Source of the DNA: Longimicrobium sp.
GTDB lineage: Bacteria; Gemmatimonadota; Gemmatimonadetes; Longimicrobiales; Longimicrobiaceae
DNA: 47,973 nt
NCBI RefSeq assembly: GCF_035474595.1
Contig: NZ_DATIND010000094.1
Location: forward strand, 1 to 47,973
Direction of reading: 5' to 3'
Positions 1-7,658 of the stretch are shown one piece after another. Each line of letters begins with the position of its first letter. Positions within the stretch are counted from its first letter, which is position 1. The position numbers and the translations under genes are program-made. Under the pieces are notes generated by a model, which worked only from the letters and a program-made list of their open reading frames with translations, searched no databases and was not told the DNA's origin.

Positions 1-163
1 CGGATCCGGATCCGCGCGGCCGTCCATCATTCCGGGACGACCCGGGCGAAGCGTGGACGCGCCGAAACGCTGGCATTCCCCGCCCCGCCCGCGTAATCAT
101 CCTGCACCCGCCGGCGCGGTGAGCCGTTCCTCGTCCACCGAATCCTCTCTTCCTCGCCGTCCC

Positions 164-1486
164 ATGACCCTGCTCCCCGCCCGCTCCCTCCCCTCCGGCG
201 CCCATCTCGCTCGTCCGACGAACATCCGGATTCGCTCGCGGCGGCGCTGGCGGGCGGCGGCCGTGCCGGCGCTGGCGCTGTTCGCGGCGCCGCTCGCCGC
301 GCAGGACTCGCTGGCGGCGCTGCTGCGGGCGAACGCGCACCCCATGCAGGCGAACGCCGACGGGCGCCTGACCGGCGCCGGCGCCGAGCTGCTGCTGGCG
401 GCGGGACGCGACGCGCAGTTCTTCCTCATCGGCGAGGAGCACGGGGTCGCCGAGGTCCCGCGGGTGGCGGCGGGTCTCTTCCGCGAGCTCGCGCCGGCCG
501 GGTACCGACACCTGGCCATCGAAACGGGCGAGTTCCTGGCGGCGGAGCTCAACCGGCGGGTGCTGGCCGATACGAACGGCGCCGCGTACGCCGCGTTCGG
601 GCGCGAGCACTTTCCCGGCGCGCTCTTCTACAACTGGCGCGAGGACGCGGCGCTGCTGCGCACCGCCGTCCAGGCGGCGGGCGGGCGCCAGGACGTGCTG
701 TGGGGGCTGGACTACGACGTCGTGGCCGATCGCTACACCCTGCGCCGGCTGCGCGACATCGCCCCCACGCCGCGTGCCCGCGCGGCCGCGGACGCCGTGA
801 TCGCGCGCGCGGACAGCGCCCTGCGGCAGGCGCTCGCCACGCGGAACCCCGGGCTGCTGATGATGTTCGGCGGCCCCGACGACGTGTACGCGCCGCTGCG
901 CCAGGCGTACGCGCCGGAGCCGGGCTCCGAGGCGGACCGCATCATCGGGCTGATGGAGACCACGCGCCAGATCAACGCTTACTTCGGGCGGGGCGAGGGG
1001 TATCTGTCCAACCTGCAGCGCGCGCGGCTGAACAAGTGGCAGTTCATGCGCTTCCTCGATGCCGCGACGGCCAGGGACGGGCGAATGCCGCGGGTGATGA
1101 TGAAGTTCGGCGCGAACCACATGATGCGCGGGCGCAGCTTCACCAACGTCTTCGACCTGGGCACGCTGGCATCGGAGATCGCCGACGTGAACGGCAGCCG
1201 CTCGTTCGGCGTGCTGATGCTGGGCGGCGCGGGGACCATGCACGCGGCCGTGGACCCCCGCGTCTTTCGCTCGGTGGAGGCGCCGGTGGAGGTGGAGCCG
1301 TGGGCGCAGCCGTTCTACGATGCGGCCGACGCGCGGCAGTGGACGGTGCTGGACCTGCGCCCCATCCGCGCCCGGATCCCGCGGCTGGGCACCCTGCCGG
1401 CCGAGACGCTCCAGGTGCTGTACGGCTTCGATGCCGTGGTGATCCTCTCCGGCAGCGGCCCCCAGCACGACCCCGGGATGGAGTGA
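164..1486 (+). CDS. Exported ChaN/erythromycin-esterase-like protein
   Basis: 440 aa. The ATG at 164 is preferred over in-frame codons further upstream because it is followed by a basic stretch and a hydrophobic core (about residues 22-46) ending in LAAQ, a signal peptide. The mature part opens with FFLIGEEHG and, some 20 residues on, HLAIETGEF. Near the C-terminal third is MMKFGANHMMRG. This GE.HG plus G.NH pattern is shared by the erythromycin-esterase-like and ChaN/TraB-like hydrolase families, whose acidic and histidine residues line an active site. Function is inferred from these motifs only; substrate unknown. It is monocistronic, followed by an inverted repeat and a convergent gene. 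Fold assignment moderate, specific activity unsupported. Confidence 0.7.
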   Translation: MTLLPARSLPSGAHLARPTNIRIRSRRRWRAAAVPALALFAAPLAAQDSLAALLRANAHPMQANADGRLTGAGAELLLAAGRDAQFFLIGEEHGVAEVPRVAAGLFRELAPAGYRHLAIETGEFLAAELNRRVLADTNGAAYAAFGREHFPGALFYNWREDAALLRTAVQAAGGRQDVLWGLDYDVVADRYTLRRLRDIAPTPRARAAADAVIARADSALRQALATRNPGLLMMFGGPDDVYAPLRQAYAPEPGSEADRIIGLMETTRQINAYFGRGEGYLSNLQRARLNKWQFMRFLDAATARDGRMPRVMMKFGANHMMRGRSFTNVFDLGTLASEIADVNGSRSFGVLMLGGAGTMHAAVDPRVFRSVEAPVEVEPWAQPFYDAADARQWTVLDLRPIRARIPRLGTLPAETLQVLYGFDAVVILSGSGPQHDPGME

Positions 1487-1569
1487 CCGCGCGGCATCGA
1501 TCCGGGACGGGAAGGAGTCCGTGCACTCGCTGCGTCCACACATCGGAGCAGGCTGAGAAACAGCAGGCA

Positions 1570-1629
1570 CACGGAGATACGGAGGCCCAGAGAACCGCGA
1601 CGAGTTCTCTGGGCCTCCGTGTCTCCGTG
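1570..1629. repeat. Long inverted repeat between convergent genes
   Basis: Two 26-base arms (1570-1595 and 1604-1629) pair with one mismatch around an 8-base loop. They lie between the convergent ends of the ChaN-like gene and the Spy-like lipoprotein gene, so a bidirectional terminator is plausible, although no T-run follows. The right arm runs into four tandem copies of the octamer CTCCGTGC (1615-1646). Confidence 0.7.
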
Positions 1630-1660
1630 CCTCCGTGCCTCCGTGCGATTCCGGCGATGG

Positions 1661-2368
1661 CTACGGCCGCACGCGCATCGTGTCCGCGCGCGCCGAGTCG
1701 CGCTGCATCCGCGGGCCGCCCGGCCTGCGCAGCGGGCCGCACCAGGGCCAGCCGCCCAGCCCCTGCCGCGTGCCGATGCTGTCGCCGAGCACGTCCCCCC
1801 GCATCCCCCTGCCGCCGCCGTACATCCCGCCACCGCCGCGGCCCCGGCCGCCGCCACGCCCGCCGTAGTCGCCGCGGCGGTCCATCCCCCCGAATCCGCG
1901 CTCTTCCGCCGCCATCGCGCAGACCGCGGTGCGCTGCTCGGGGGTGAGGCGCGCCTGGATGGCGTCCAGCCCGCGGCGGTTGTTGTCGCCGATCTGGCGC
2001 AGGTAGACGATGAAGTCGCGGCGCTGCGCGTCGTTGCCCGGCAGGCGAATGGGGCCACCGTTCCCCGAGCGCGAGAAGCGCCGCAGCGAGTCGGTGAGCG
2101 GGCGGTTCTGCTCGCGCACCGCGTCGGCGATGGAGTCGAGCGCGGTGACCTGCGGCGAGGTGAGCTTCAGCCGCTCGCGCGCGCCGATCAGCGCGTAGAC
2201 GGACGGCATCTGCGCGGCGCGGTAGGCGGTGAACAGCTCGCGCTGCAGCGAGTCGCGCGCGGTGGGCACGCGCCCGGAGCCGGCGGGCTGCGGGCCGTCC
2301 TGCGGCTGCGGGCCGCCGCACGCCGCCAGCGCCAGCGCGGCAAAGGCAAGGGAGATGCGGATCTTCAT
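1661..2368 (-). CDS. Spy/CpxP-like (LTxxQ) lipoprotein with Gly-rich tail
   Basis: 235 aa from the ATG at 2368. The N-terminus is MKIRISLAFAALALAACGG, a lipoprotein signal with lipobox LAAC, so it should be anchored in a membrane facing the periplasm. The middle holds two LTxxQ-type helices, RLKLTSPQVTALDSIAD and ARLTPEQRTAV, as in Spy/CpxP periplasmic chaperones. The region after about residue 165 is a low-complexity Gly/Arg run with an internal Met-Tyr-Gly-rich patch, unusual for the family. It is monocistronic and converges on the upstream gene. The role (envelope stress or metal response) is family knowledge, not shown here. Confidence 0.65.
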   Translation of the reverse strand: MKIRISLAFAALALAACGGPQPQDGPQPAGSGRVPTARDSLQRELFTAYRAAQMPSVYALIGARERLKLTSPQVTALDSIADAVREQNRPLTDSLRRFSRSGNGGPIRLPGNDAQRRDFIVYLRQIGDNNRRGLDAIQARLTPEQRTAVCAMAAEERGFGGMDRRGDYGGRGGGRGRGGGGMYGGGRGMRGDVLGDSIGTRQGLGGWPWCGPLRRPGGPRMQRDSARADTMRVRP

Positions 2369-2531
2369 CGTCGAATTCCTGCCGTGACCATCGGGTTGTG
2401 CGTGGGATGGATGCCAGTGTGACACCGCGTCCTGCCGCTCTGTTTCAAGACACGTTGCATCCCCCCGCACCCTCGATCATCTTCACCGCTCCGCTTCGTC
2501 CGGCCCCTTCACCCCTCCCGCGGATGCACGC

Positions 2532-3722
2532 GTGCGCGCCCATCCACTCCTCGTCCCCCTGCTCGTGCTCGCGGCCGTGAGCGCGCCCGAACCCGCGAGC
2601 TCGCAGGCGCGGCCCCGTGCGCGCGAGGCCGGCGTGATCGTCGGCATCCTGCCGCCGGGGCCGCTGAACGCCATCACCGACGTGGCCGGCGTCCGCGTCG
2701 GGCAGGTGACGCGGCACGAGGGGGATTCGGTGCACACCGGCGTCACCGCCATCCTCCCTCACGAAGGCAACCTCTTCCGCGAGCGCGTTCCCGCGGCGAT
2801 CCGCGTGGGCAACGGCTTCGGCAAGCTGCTGGGGGTGACGCAGGTGCGGGAACTGGGGGAGATGGAGACGCCGGTGCTGCTCACCTGCACCCTCTGCGTC
2901 TGGAAGGCCGCGGACGCGATGGTGGGCTGGCTTCTCGCGCGCCCGGGGATGGAGGAGGTACGCTCCATCAACCCGGTGGTTGGCGAGACCAACGACGGCG
3001 CGCTCAACGACATCCGCGGCCGCCCCATCACCCCGGCGGACGTGGTGCGCGCGCTGGAGTCCGCGTCGCCCGGCGCGGTGGAGGAGGGCTCGGTGGGCGC
3101 CGGCGCGGGGACGGTGGCGTTCGGGTGGAAGGGCGGGATCGGCACCAGCTCGCGCCGCCTCCCCGCGTCGCTCGGCGGATGGACGGTGGGCGTGCTGGTG
3201 CAGACCAACTTCGGCGGCGTGCTGACGGTGAACGGCGCCCCCGTGGGCCGCGAGCTGGGGCGATACCTCTTCCAGGAGCAGCTCGCCCCGCCGCGCCAGG
3301 GGCCGGGGGACGGGGGCGACGGGAGCATCATGATCGTCCTGGCCACCGACGCGCCGCTTGACGCGCGGAATCTCGATCGCGTCGCCGCCCGCGCGCTCTC
3401 CGGCCTCGCGCGCACGGGGGCGGCGATGACCAACGGCTCGGGCGACTACGTCATCGCTTTCTCCACAAATCCCCAGGTGCGCCGCCGCGCGGGAACGGCG
3501 CCCGTCACCGTCGCCGACCTGCCGAACGACGCGATGTCGCCGCTCTTCCAGGCCGCGGCCGAGGCGACGGAGGAGGCCATCCTCAACTCGCTCTTCCGGG
3601 CGACCACGGTGCGCGGCCGGGGGACGACTATCGAGGCGCTCCCCATCGACCGCACGCTCGAGGTGCTGCGCCGCCACGGCGCGCTGAATCAGGACCGCAC
3701 GCTCCCGCCGGGGCGGCCGTAG
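2532..3722 (+). CDS. P1 family (DmpA/BapA-type) self-processing aminopeptidase
   Basis: 396 aa, GTG start at 2532; the N-terminus is a signal peptide (hydrophobic to about residue 20, SSQA). Family features are in order: GVRVGQVT near 53, SINPVVGETNDG near 145, GGIGTSSR near 201, the autocleavage site GDGS with Ser265 as predicted nucleophile, then IVLATDAP and NGSGDYVIAF. In DmpA the equivalent Gly-Ser bond is cut to give two subunits and a free catalytic Ser. Such enzymes release N-terminal residues, including D-amino acids or beta-amino acids, from peptides. Stands alone, with a 19-bp hairpin right after it. No strong ribosome site is visible, so the exact start is less certain than the call. 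Confidence 0.9.
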   Translation: MRAHPLLVPLLVLAAVSAPEPASSQARPRAREAGVIVGILPPGPLNAITDVAGVRVGQVTRHEGDSVHTGVTAILPHEGNLFRERVPAAIRVGNGFGKLLGVTQVRELGEMETPVLLTCTLCVWKAADAMVGWLLARPGMEEVRSINPVVGETNDGALNDIRGRPITPADVVRALESASPGAVEEGSVGAGAGTVAFGWKGGIGTSSRRLPASLGGWTVGVLVQTNFGGVLTVNGAPVGRELGRYLFQEQLAPPRQGPGDGGDGSIMIVLATDAPLDARNLDRVAARALSGLARTGAAMTNGSGDYVIAFSTNPQVRRRAGTAPVTVADLPNDAMSPLFQAAAEATEEAILNSLFRATTVRGRGTTIEALPIDRTLEVLRRHGALNQDRTLPPGRP

Positions 3723-3745
3723 CCGCGCCCGAACGCGATCGCCAC

Positions 3746-3797
3746 ACGCTTGCGGAGGGGCGGGGAGACGATGATCTTCCCGCCCCTCCGCAAGCGT
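3746..3797 (+). terminator. 19-bp perfect hairpin after the P1 peptidase
   Basis: Arms 3746-3764 and 3779-3797 are perfectly complementary with a 14-base loop. It begins 23 bases after the stop codon. There is no T-run, so it is a terminator or mRNA-end stabiliser by position and stability only. The dispersed repeat at 3801 starts four bases later. Confidence 0.65.
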
Positions 3798-3800
3798 TGC

Positions 3801-3860
3801 GGTTGAAGCCCCGCGCTGTTTGCGAGGCTTTCCGTAGTTGTTGCCGCGGCTTCAGCCGCC
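3801..3860 (+). repeat. Dispersed two-hairpin repeat, copy A
   Basis: Copy of the main intergenic repeat of this window. The stem GCGGC with TGAA loop is at the right end (read on the minus strand) and the second hairpin gcctcgc/gcggggc at the left, keeping pairing through a G-T wobble. Its GCGGCTTCAGCCGCC end faces the start of the DUF4337 gene. Confidence 0.8.
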
Positions 3861-3924
3861 CTTCGCGGCCGGGAGCCCCGCGCGTCTCACCCCGTTCGCC
3901 CACCCGATCCACCGGCACTCCGAA

Positions 3925-4560
3925 ATGGAAGCGACCGACGCGGCAGAGCTGATCCAGGAGATCCAGGAAGAGCGCGCCGAGGAGAAGGCGGCCGAGCGGT
4001 TCCGCAACACGGCGGCGATGGCGATCGCGATCATGGCCATGCTGCTGGCCATCGGCAGCCTGGGCGGCGGAAACGCCACCGACGACATGATCTACGGCAA
4101 CATCAAGGCGAGCGACACCTGGGCCTTCTACCAGGCCAAGAACGTCCGCCAGACCGAGTACCGGATCGCAGCCGACCGCCTGCAGATGGAGCTGGCGGAC
4201 CCCACCATCTCGCCCGAGGCGCGCCGGGCCGCCGAGGCGCAGCTGGCGAAGTACCGCGAGACCATCGCGCGCTACGACGACGAGCCGGACCCGAACGCGC
4301 CCGGCGACTCGCTGAGGGGCGAGGGAAAGAAGCAGCTGGCCGCCCAGGCGCGCAGCCACGAGGCCGTGCGCGACCGCGCGTCGGACCGGGACGGCAACTT
4401 CGACTGGTCCGAGGTGTTCCTGCAGCTCGCGATCGTGCTGGGCTCGGTCGCCATCCTGGCCAGCTCGCGCAAGGTGCTGACGATGTCGTTCGTGCTCGGC
4501 GCCATCGGCACGGTGCTGATGATCAACGGGTACGCACTGCTGTTTCCGCTGCCGTTCTGA
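3925..4560 (+). CDS. DUF4337-type membrane protein
   Basis: 211 aa from the ATG at 3925. It starts with an acidic, amphipathic N-terminus (MEATDAAELIQEIQEERAEE), followed by a first membrane segment around residues 32-50 (MAIAIMAMLLAIGSLGG). The extramembrane middle contains SDTWAFYQAKNVRQTEY, typical of DUF4337, and two C-terminal membrane segments follow (LQLAIVLGSVAILA and VLGAIGTVLMINGYALLF). The family has no established biochemical role. The gene sits alone between two inward-facing copies of the dispersed repeat (3801-3860 and 4592-4660), so gene plus repeats form an inverted-repeat-bounded unit of 860 bp. Confidence 0.85.
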   Translation: MEATDAAELIQEIQEERAEEKAAERFRNTAAMAIAIMAMLLAIGSLGGGNATDDMIYGNIKASDTWAFYQAKNVRQTEYRIAADRLQMELADPTISPEARRAAEAQLAKYRETIARYDDEPDPNAPGDSLRGEGKKQLAAQARSHEAVRDRASDRDGNFDWSEVFLQLAIVLGSVAILASSRKVLTMSFVLGAIGTVLMINGYALLFPLPF

Positions 4561-4591
4561 CGAAGCGCACGAATCGGCCTGCACACGGGAA

Positions 4592-4660
4592 GGCGGCTGA
4601 AGCCGCAGCCGTGGCGATGACTACGGAAAGCCTCGCAAACGGCGCGAGGCTTCAACCGCC
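4592..4660 (-). repeat. Dispersed two-hairpin repeat, copy B
   Basis: Same family as copy A but in opposite orientation, so the TGAA-loop end faces the 3' end of the DUF4337 gene. The second hairpin is gcctcgc/gcgaggc. The linker between hairpins is longer than usual. Confidence 0.8.
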
Positions 4661-4759
4661 TCCCATCGCTGTTGCCGCGGAACTTCCCGCCCTTCCGCGC
4701 TTCCCTGCTCCGCCGTACCTTCGTCCCGAATCCCACCCGCAATCCACCATCGCGAGGTA

Positions 4760-5428
4760 ATGATGCGCAAGCTGATGCTCACCCTGGCGCTCGTGGCGGC
4801 CGCGCAGCCGCTGGCGGCGCAGGGGCACGACCACGCGGACATGGACCAGCACGTGGCCGGCGGCGGCACGCTCCCGGCCGGGTGGCAGGCGCGCCTGGAC
4901 CGCGCCGACGCGAAGCTGGCCGACCTGCGCTTCGCCGCCATGGGCGACGGCTTCCATGCCACCACCGGCCCGGCGGCCATCCTCTGGGACCCGCGCAACA
5001 CCGTCACCGGCGAGTTCAGCGCGCACGCCACCTTCACGCAGACGAAGGCGCCGATGCACCCGGAGGCGTACGGGCTGTTCATCAACGGCGGCGACCTGTC
5101 GGGCAGCGGGGCCAACTACATGTACTTCCTGGTCCGCGGCGACGGGAAGTACATGGTGCGCCACCGCGCCGCCAACGGCGACCTGCACACCATCACCGAC
5201 TGGACCGAGAGCGCGGCCATCCACCGGCAGGACGCCGACGGCAAGGCCACCAACGCGCTGACGGTGGAGGGCGGTCCGTGGGGCGTGCGCTACCTGATCA
5301 ACGGCACGAAGGTGGGCGAGTGGCTCACGCGCGACGCGCCGTACCTGAAGACCGACGGCCAGGTGGGGCTGCGCATCAACCACAACCTGGACGTGCACGT
5401 CTCCGGCTTCGGCGTTGACAGGGGATAG
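4760..5428 (+). CDS. Exported protein of unknown function
   Basis: 222 aa. ATGATG gives two adjacent starts; GAGG at 4754-4757 precedes them. The signal peptide ends in PLAAQ near residue 21, followed by a His/Asp patch (GHDHADMDQH). The rest is beta-rich, with GEFSAHATFTQTK, NYMYFLVRGDGKYMVRHR and WGVRYLINGTKVGEW, and ends with DGQVGLRINHNLDVHVSGF. This pattern resembles lectin/glucanase-like (DUF1080-type) beta-sandwich proteins that bind or cut polysaccharides. That is a fold impression only; no catalytic residues could be assigned. Standing alone, followed by a short GGGGACAGG tract. Confidence 0.6.
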   Translation: MMRKLMLTLALVAAAQPLAAQGHDHADMDQHVAGGGTLPAGWQARLDRADAKLADLRFAAMGDGFHATTGPAAILWDPRNTVTGEFSAHATFTQTKAPMHPEAYGLFINGGDLSGSGANYMYFLVRGDGKYMVRHRAANGDLHTITDWTESAAIHRQDADGKATNALTVEGGPWGVRYLINGTKVGEWLTRDAPYLKTDGQVGLRINHNLDVHVSGFGVDRG

Positions 5429-5463
5429 GGGCTAGTAGGAGATAGGGGACAGGGGACGGAGAC
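5421..5463 (-). repeat. Imperfect GGGGACAGG tandem tract
   Basis: Repeated GGGGATA/GGGGACA units immediately after the exported-protein stop codon. Related tracts lie at 10499-10528 and 37228-37258. In all three, the strand reading CTGTCCC runs into the neighbouring gene. Confidence 0.5.
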
Positions 5464-5538
5464 GGACGAGCGAACGAGAAGGCGCATCCGCTCGACCCGC
5501 CTGATGCGCTGGTCCGCATCCTGAAACGCCGCCGCGGC

Positions 5539-6276
5539 ATGACCGATCTGAAGACCCGGATCGTCGCCGCGGCGGCGTTTCCGCTTCTCCCCGTCCTGCT
5601 CGTGCAGGGGAAGGGCGTCCGCCGCCGCACCCCGCGCCTCCCCGACGCCGCGGGCCCGGTGGAGGGCTTCGTCCCCGGCGCCGGCGAGCCGCTGCGCCTG
5701 CTGGTGCTCGGCGAATCGACCGTCGCGGGGATCGGCGCGGCGGCGCACGAGCAGGCGCTCACCGGGCGCGTGGCGGCCGCGCTGGCCGAGCGCACGGAAC
5801 GCGCGGTGCGGTGGCGCGCGGCGGGCCGCAGCGGCGCCAACGCGCGCGAGGCGGCGGGGCTCGTGGCCACGCTGCCGGACGAGCGGGCGGACGCGGTGGT
5901 GATCTCGCTGGGGGTGAACGACACGCTGCGCTTCCGCCCGCCCGCGCTCTGGGCGCGCGACGTCGCCCGGCTGGTGGAGGCGGTCCGCGCGCGCGCCGGC
6001 CCCGCGCCCGTCGTGCTCGCGCCCGTGCCGCCGATGCACGCCTTCCCCGCCCTGCCGCAGCCGCTCCGCGCCATCCTCGGCGCCCGCGCGCGGCGGCTGG
6101 ACGCGGCGCTCGCGCGCTTGGCGGCGCGCCTCCCTACGACGGCGCACGTGGCGCTGTGGGTGGAGCCCGCGCCGGGCCTGTTCTGCGAGGACGGATTCCA
6201 CCCGTCGGAGGCCGGCTACACCGTCATCGGCGAGCACCTCGCGGCCGGGCTGGCGCGGCTCATCGAGGGGAGATGA
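5539..6276 (+). CDS. SGNH/GDSL-family hydrolase
   Basis: 245 aa. It begins MTDLKTRIVAAAAFPLLPVLLVQG, a likely N-terminal membrane anchor or signal. SGNH blocks are visible: block I LLVLGEST with nucleophile Ser60, block II RSGANA with Gly near 99, block III GVND with Asn127, and block V EDGFHPSEAG with Asp218 and His221. The family cleaves esters of lipids, acylated sugars or small acyl groups. Substrate cannot be read from the sequence. Monocistronic; the next 160 bases shift to AT-rich DNA at the toxin-antitoxin operon. Confidence 0.85.
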   Translation: MTDLKTRIVAAAAFPLLPVLLVQGKGVRRRTPRLPDAAGPVEGFVPGAGEPLRLLVLGESTVAGIGAAAHEQALTGRVAAALAERTERAVRWRAAGRSGANAREAAGLVATLPDERADAVVISLGVNDTLRFRPPALWARDVARLVEAVRARAGPAPVVLAPVPPMHAFPALPQPLRAILGARARRLDAALARLAARLPTTAHVALWVEPAPGLFCEDGFHPSEAGYTVIGEHLAAGLARLIEGR

Positions 6277-6314
6277 TCCGCGATCCGCGGAAGACCTCCT
6301 GCTCGCGCATCCTG

Positions 6315-6350
6315 TCTAATTTATTGCAGATAAATAGATTATGTTCAACA
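6315..6350. other. AT-rich junction upstream of the AbiE-like operon
   Basis: A short AT-rich patch in GC-rich surroundings, with a 6-bp inverted repeat (ATTTAT 6319-6324 and ATAAAT 6330-6335, 5-base loop). It marks the edge of the toxin-antitoxin operon and may hold promoter elements. No attachment site is visible. Confidence 0.4.
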
Positions 6351-6437
6351 AAGCTCTCCTCTCCAACCCAGATTCCCTGGGGGCATCTCCCCGCGAAGAG
6401 GCGCCGTCGTGCATCGGATCGTTGCGGACATTAACAA

Positions 6438-6465
6438 GGCCGTGTTATATAACATGGCCGTGTTA
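6438..6465 (+). promoter_or_regulatory. Candidate autoregulatory operator of the AbiE-like operon
   Basis: Two direct copies of GGCCGTGTTA (6438-6447 and 6456-6465) are spaced 18 bp apart. Between and overlapping them is the perfect 12-bp palindrome TGTTATATAACA (6443-6454). It lies 33-60 bases before the start codon of a protein with a winged-helix domain. AbiEi-type antitoxins are known to repress their own operon through repeats in the promoter, so this is the natural candidate site. Confidence 0.55.
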
Positions 6466-6497
6466 GAAACAGATCATTCCAATACGCTGGTTGACCT

Positions 6498-7658
6498 ATG
6501 GTTTCGGAGCATGCGTCGACGCCGGCGGCGAAGAACGGTCGTTGGGCCGAACGCCTCCTGTCTCAGCTCTTCATGAAGGCGGGATGGGAAGTCGTCAGCG
6601 ACCCCCTGCCACACAAGCCGTCGGATCCCGATCTGCGGATGCGACGGGGCAATGCCGATTACGTGGTCGAGGTCAAGTCTGCATCGGAAGGGCGCAGCGA
6701 TCGGTTGATTCCTCTGTGGTCGCAGGCGTGTCTTCAGGCGATCCGCGCGGCGAGGGACCACGATTCATCACTCGCCGTCGTGGCAGCCCCGAGGATCCCG
6801 CCGCGCGTGGCGGAACAGGTGCTGGAGTTCGCGGCGGAGTTCGCCCCGCAGGTGGCGGCGGGGGTGATCGACTCCGCCGGTCTCCGCAGGTTCCGGGGTG
6901 CGGGGGTGGAGGAGCTGAACAGCGAGCCGACCCATGCTCCCGCGACGCGTAGAGCGGCATCCCCCGAACCCGCCAACATCTTCTCCGACCTGAACCAGTG
7001 GATGCTCAAGGTCCTCCTCGCGCCCGAGATCCCCGGGGCGATGCTCGCAGCGCCGCGGAGCCGCTACCGGAATGCCGCCCAGCTCGCCCGGGCGGCGGAA
7101 GTGTCGGTGATGAGCGCGTCGCGGCTCGTGCGCCAGCTCCAGCGCGAAGGTTACCTTCATGAATCGAAGCCGTACCTGGATCTGGTGCGGCGGGAGGAGC
7201 TGTTCCGCCACTGGCAGAGCGCCGGCGCGCGGCGGGTGAAGGAAACGAGCTTTCGCTTTCTCGTCCGCGGGAACGCTCAGTCCCAGCTCGCGCGGCTGCT
7301 GCGGGGCAGCCGCTCCTGCCTGGCGCTGTTCGCCGCGGCGGACGCGCTGGACGTGGGGTTCGTGCACGGGGTTCCGCCGCACGTCTACGTGGAGCGGCTG
7401 CGTGACGCCGCCGGACCCGCATGGAACACCGTGGTCCCCACCGAACCGGGCGAGCAGCCGGACCTGATCGTCCGGGAAGCCCCCGCGCCGGGCTCGGTCT
7501 TTCGCGGCATGGTGATGCGCGATTCCATGCCGGTGTGCGACATCGTGCAGGTCTGGCTGGACGTCGGCTCGCATCCGGCGCGAGGAGTGGAACAGGCGGA
7601 CCTGATTCGGAGGAAGATCCTGGACCCGGTCATCCACAACGACGCGCAGCCGGCATGA
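6498..7658 (+). CDS. AbiEi-like antitoxin with PD-(D/E)XK nuclease-like N-terminus
   Basis: 386 aa. Three parts are visible. Residues 15-125 look like a restriction-endonuclease fold: Glu18, Asp43/Asp45 in PSDPDLRM and the E-V-K motif at 58-60 (YVVEVKSA). Residues 185-225 form a winged helix (AAQLARAAEVSVMSASRLVRQLQREGYL). The C-terminal part (250-375) resembles the AbiEi effector domain, with LALFAAADALDVGFVHGVPP and DIVQVWLDVGSHPARGVEQA. In type IV toxin-antitoxin systems AbiEi is the antitoxin and repressor. The downstream nucleotidyltransferase overlaps its stop by ATGA. The nuclease-like N-terminus is not part of the standard AbiEi and may add DNA cleavage or be an inactive remnant. Confidence 0.65.
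   Translation: MVSEHASTPAAKNGRWAERLLSQLFMKAGWEVVSDPLPHKPSDPDLRMRRGNADYVVEVKSASEGRSDRLIPLWSQACLQAIRAARDHDSSLAVVAAPRIPPRVAEQVLEFAAEFAPQVAAGVIDSAGLRRFRGAGVEELNSEPTHAPATRRAASPEPANIFSDLNQWMLKVLLAPEIPGAMLAAPRSRYRNAAQLARAAEVSVMSASRLVRQLQREGYLHESKPYLDLVRREELFRHWQSAGARRVKETSFRFLVRGNAQSQLARLLRGSRSCLALFAAADALDVGFVHGVPPHVYVERLRDAAGPAWNTVVPTEPGEQPDLIVREAPAPGSVFRGMVMRDSMPVCDIVQVWLDVGSHPARGVEQADLIRRKILDPVIHNDAQPA

Noticed and set aside
1-163. Gene fragment at the window start
   Set aside because: GC-rich with tandem CGGATC; no frame with a plausible protein ending was seen.
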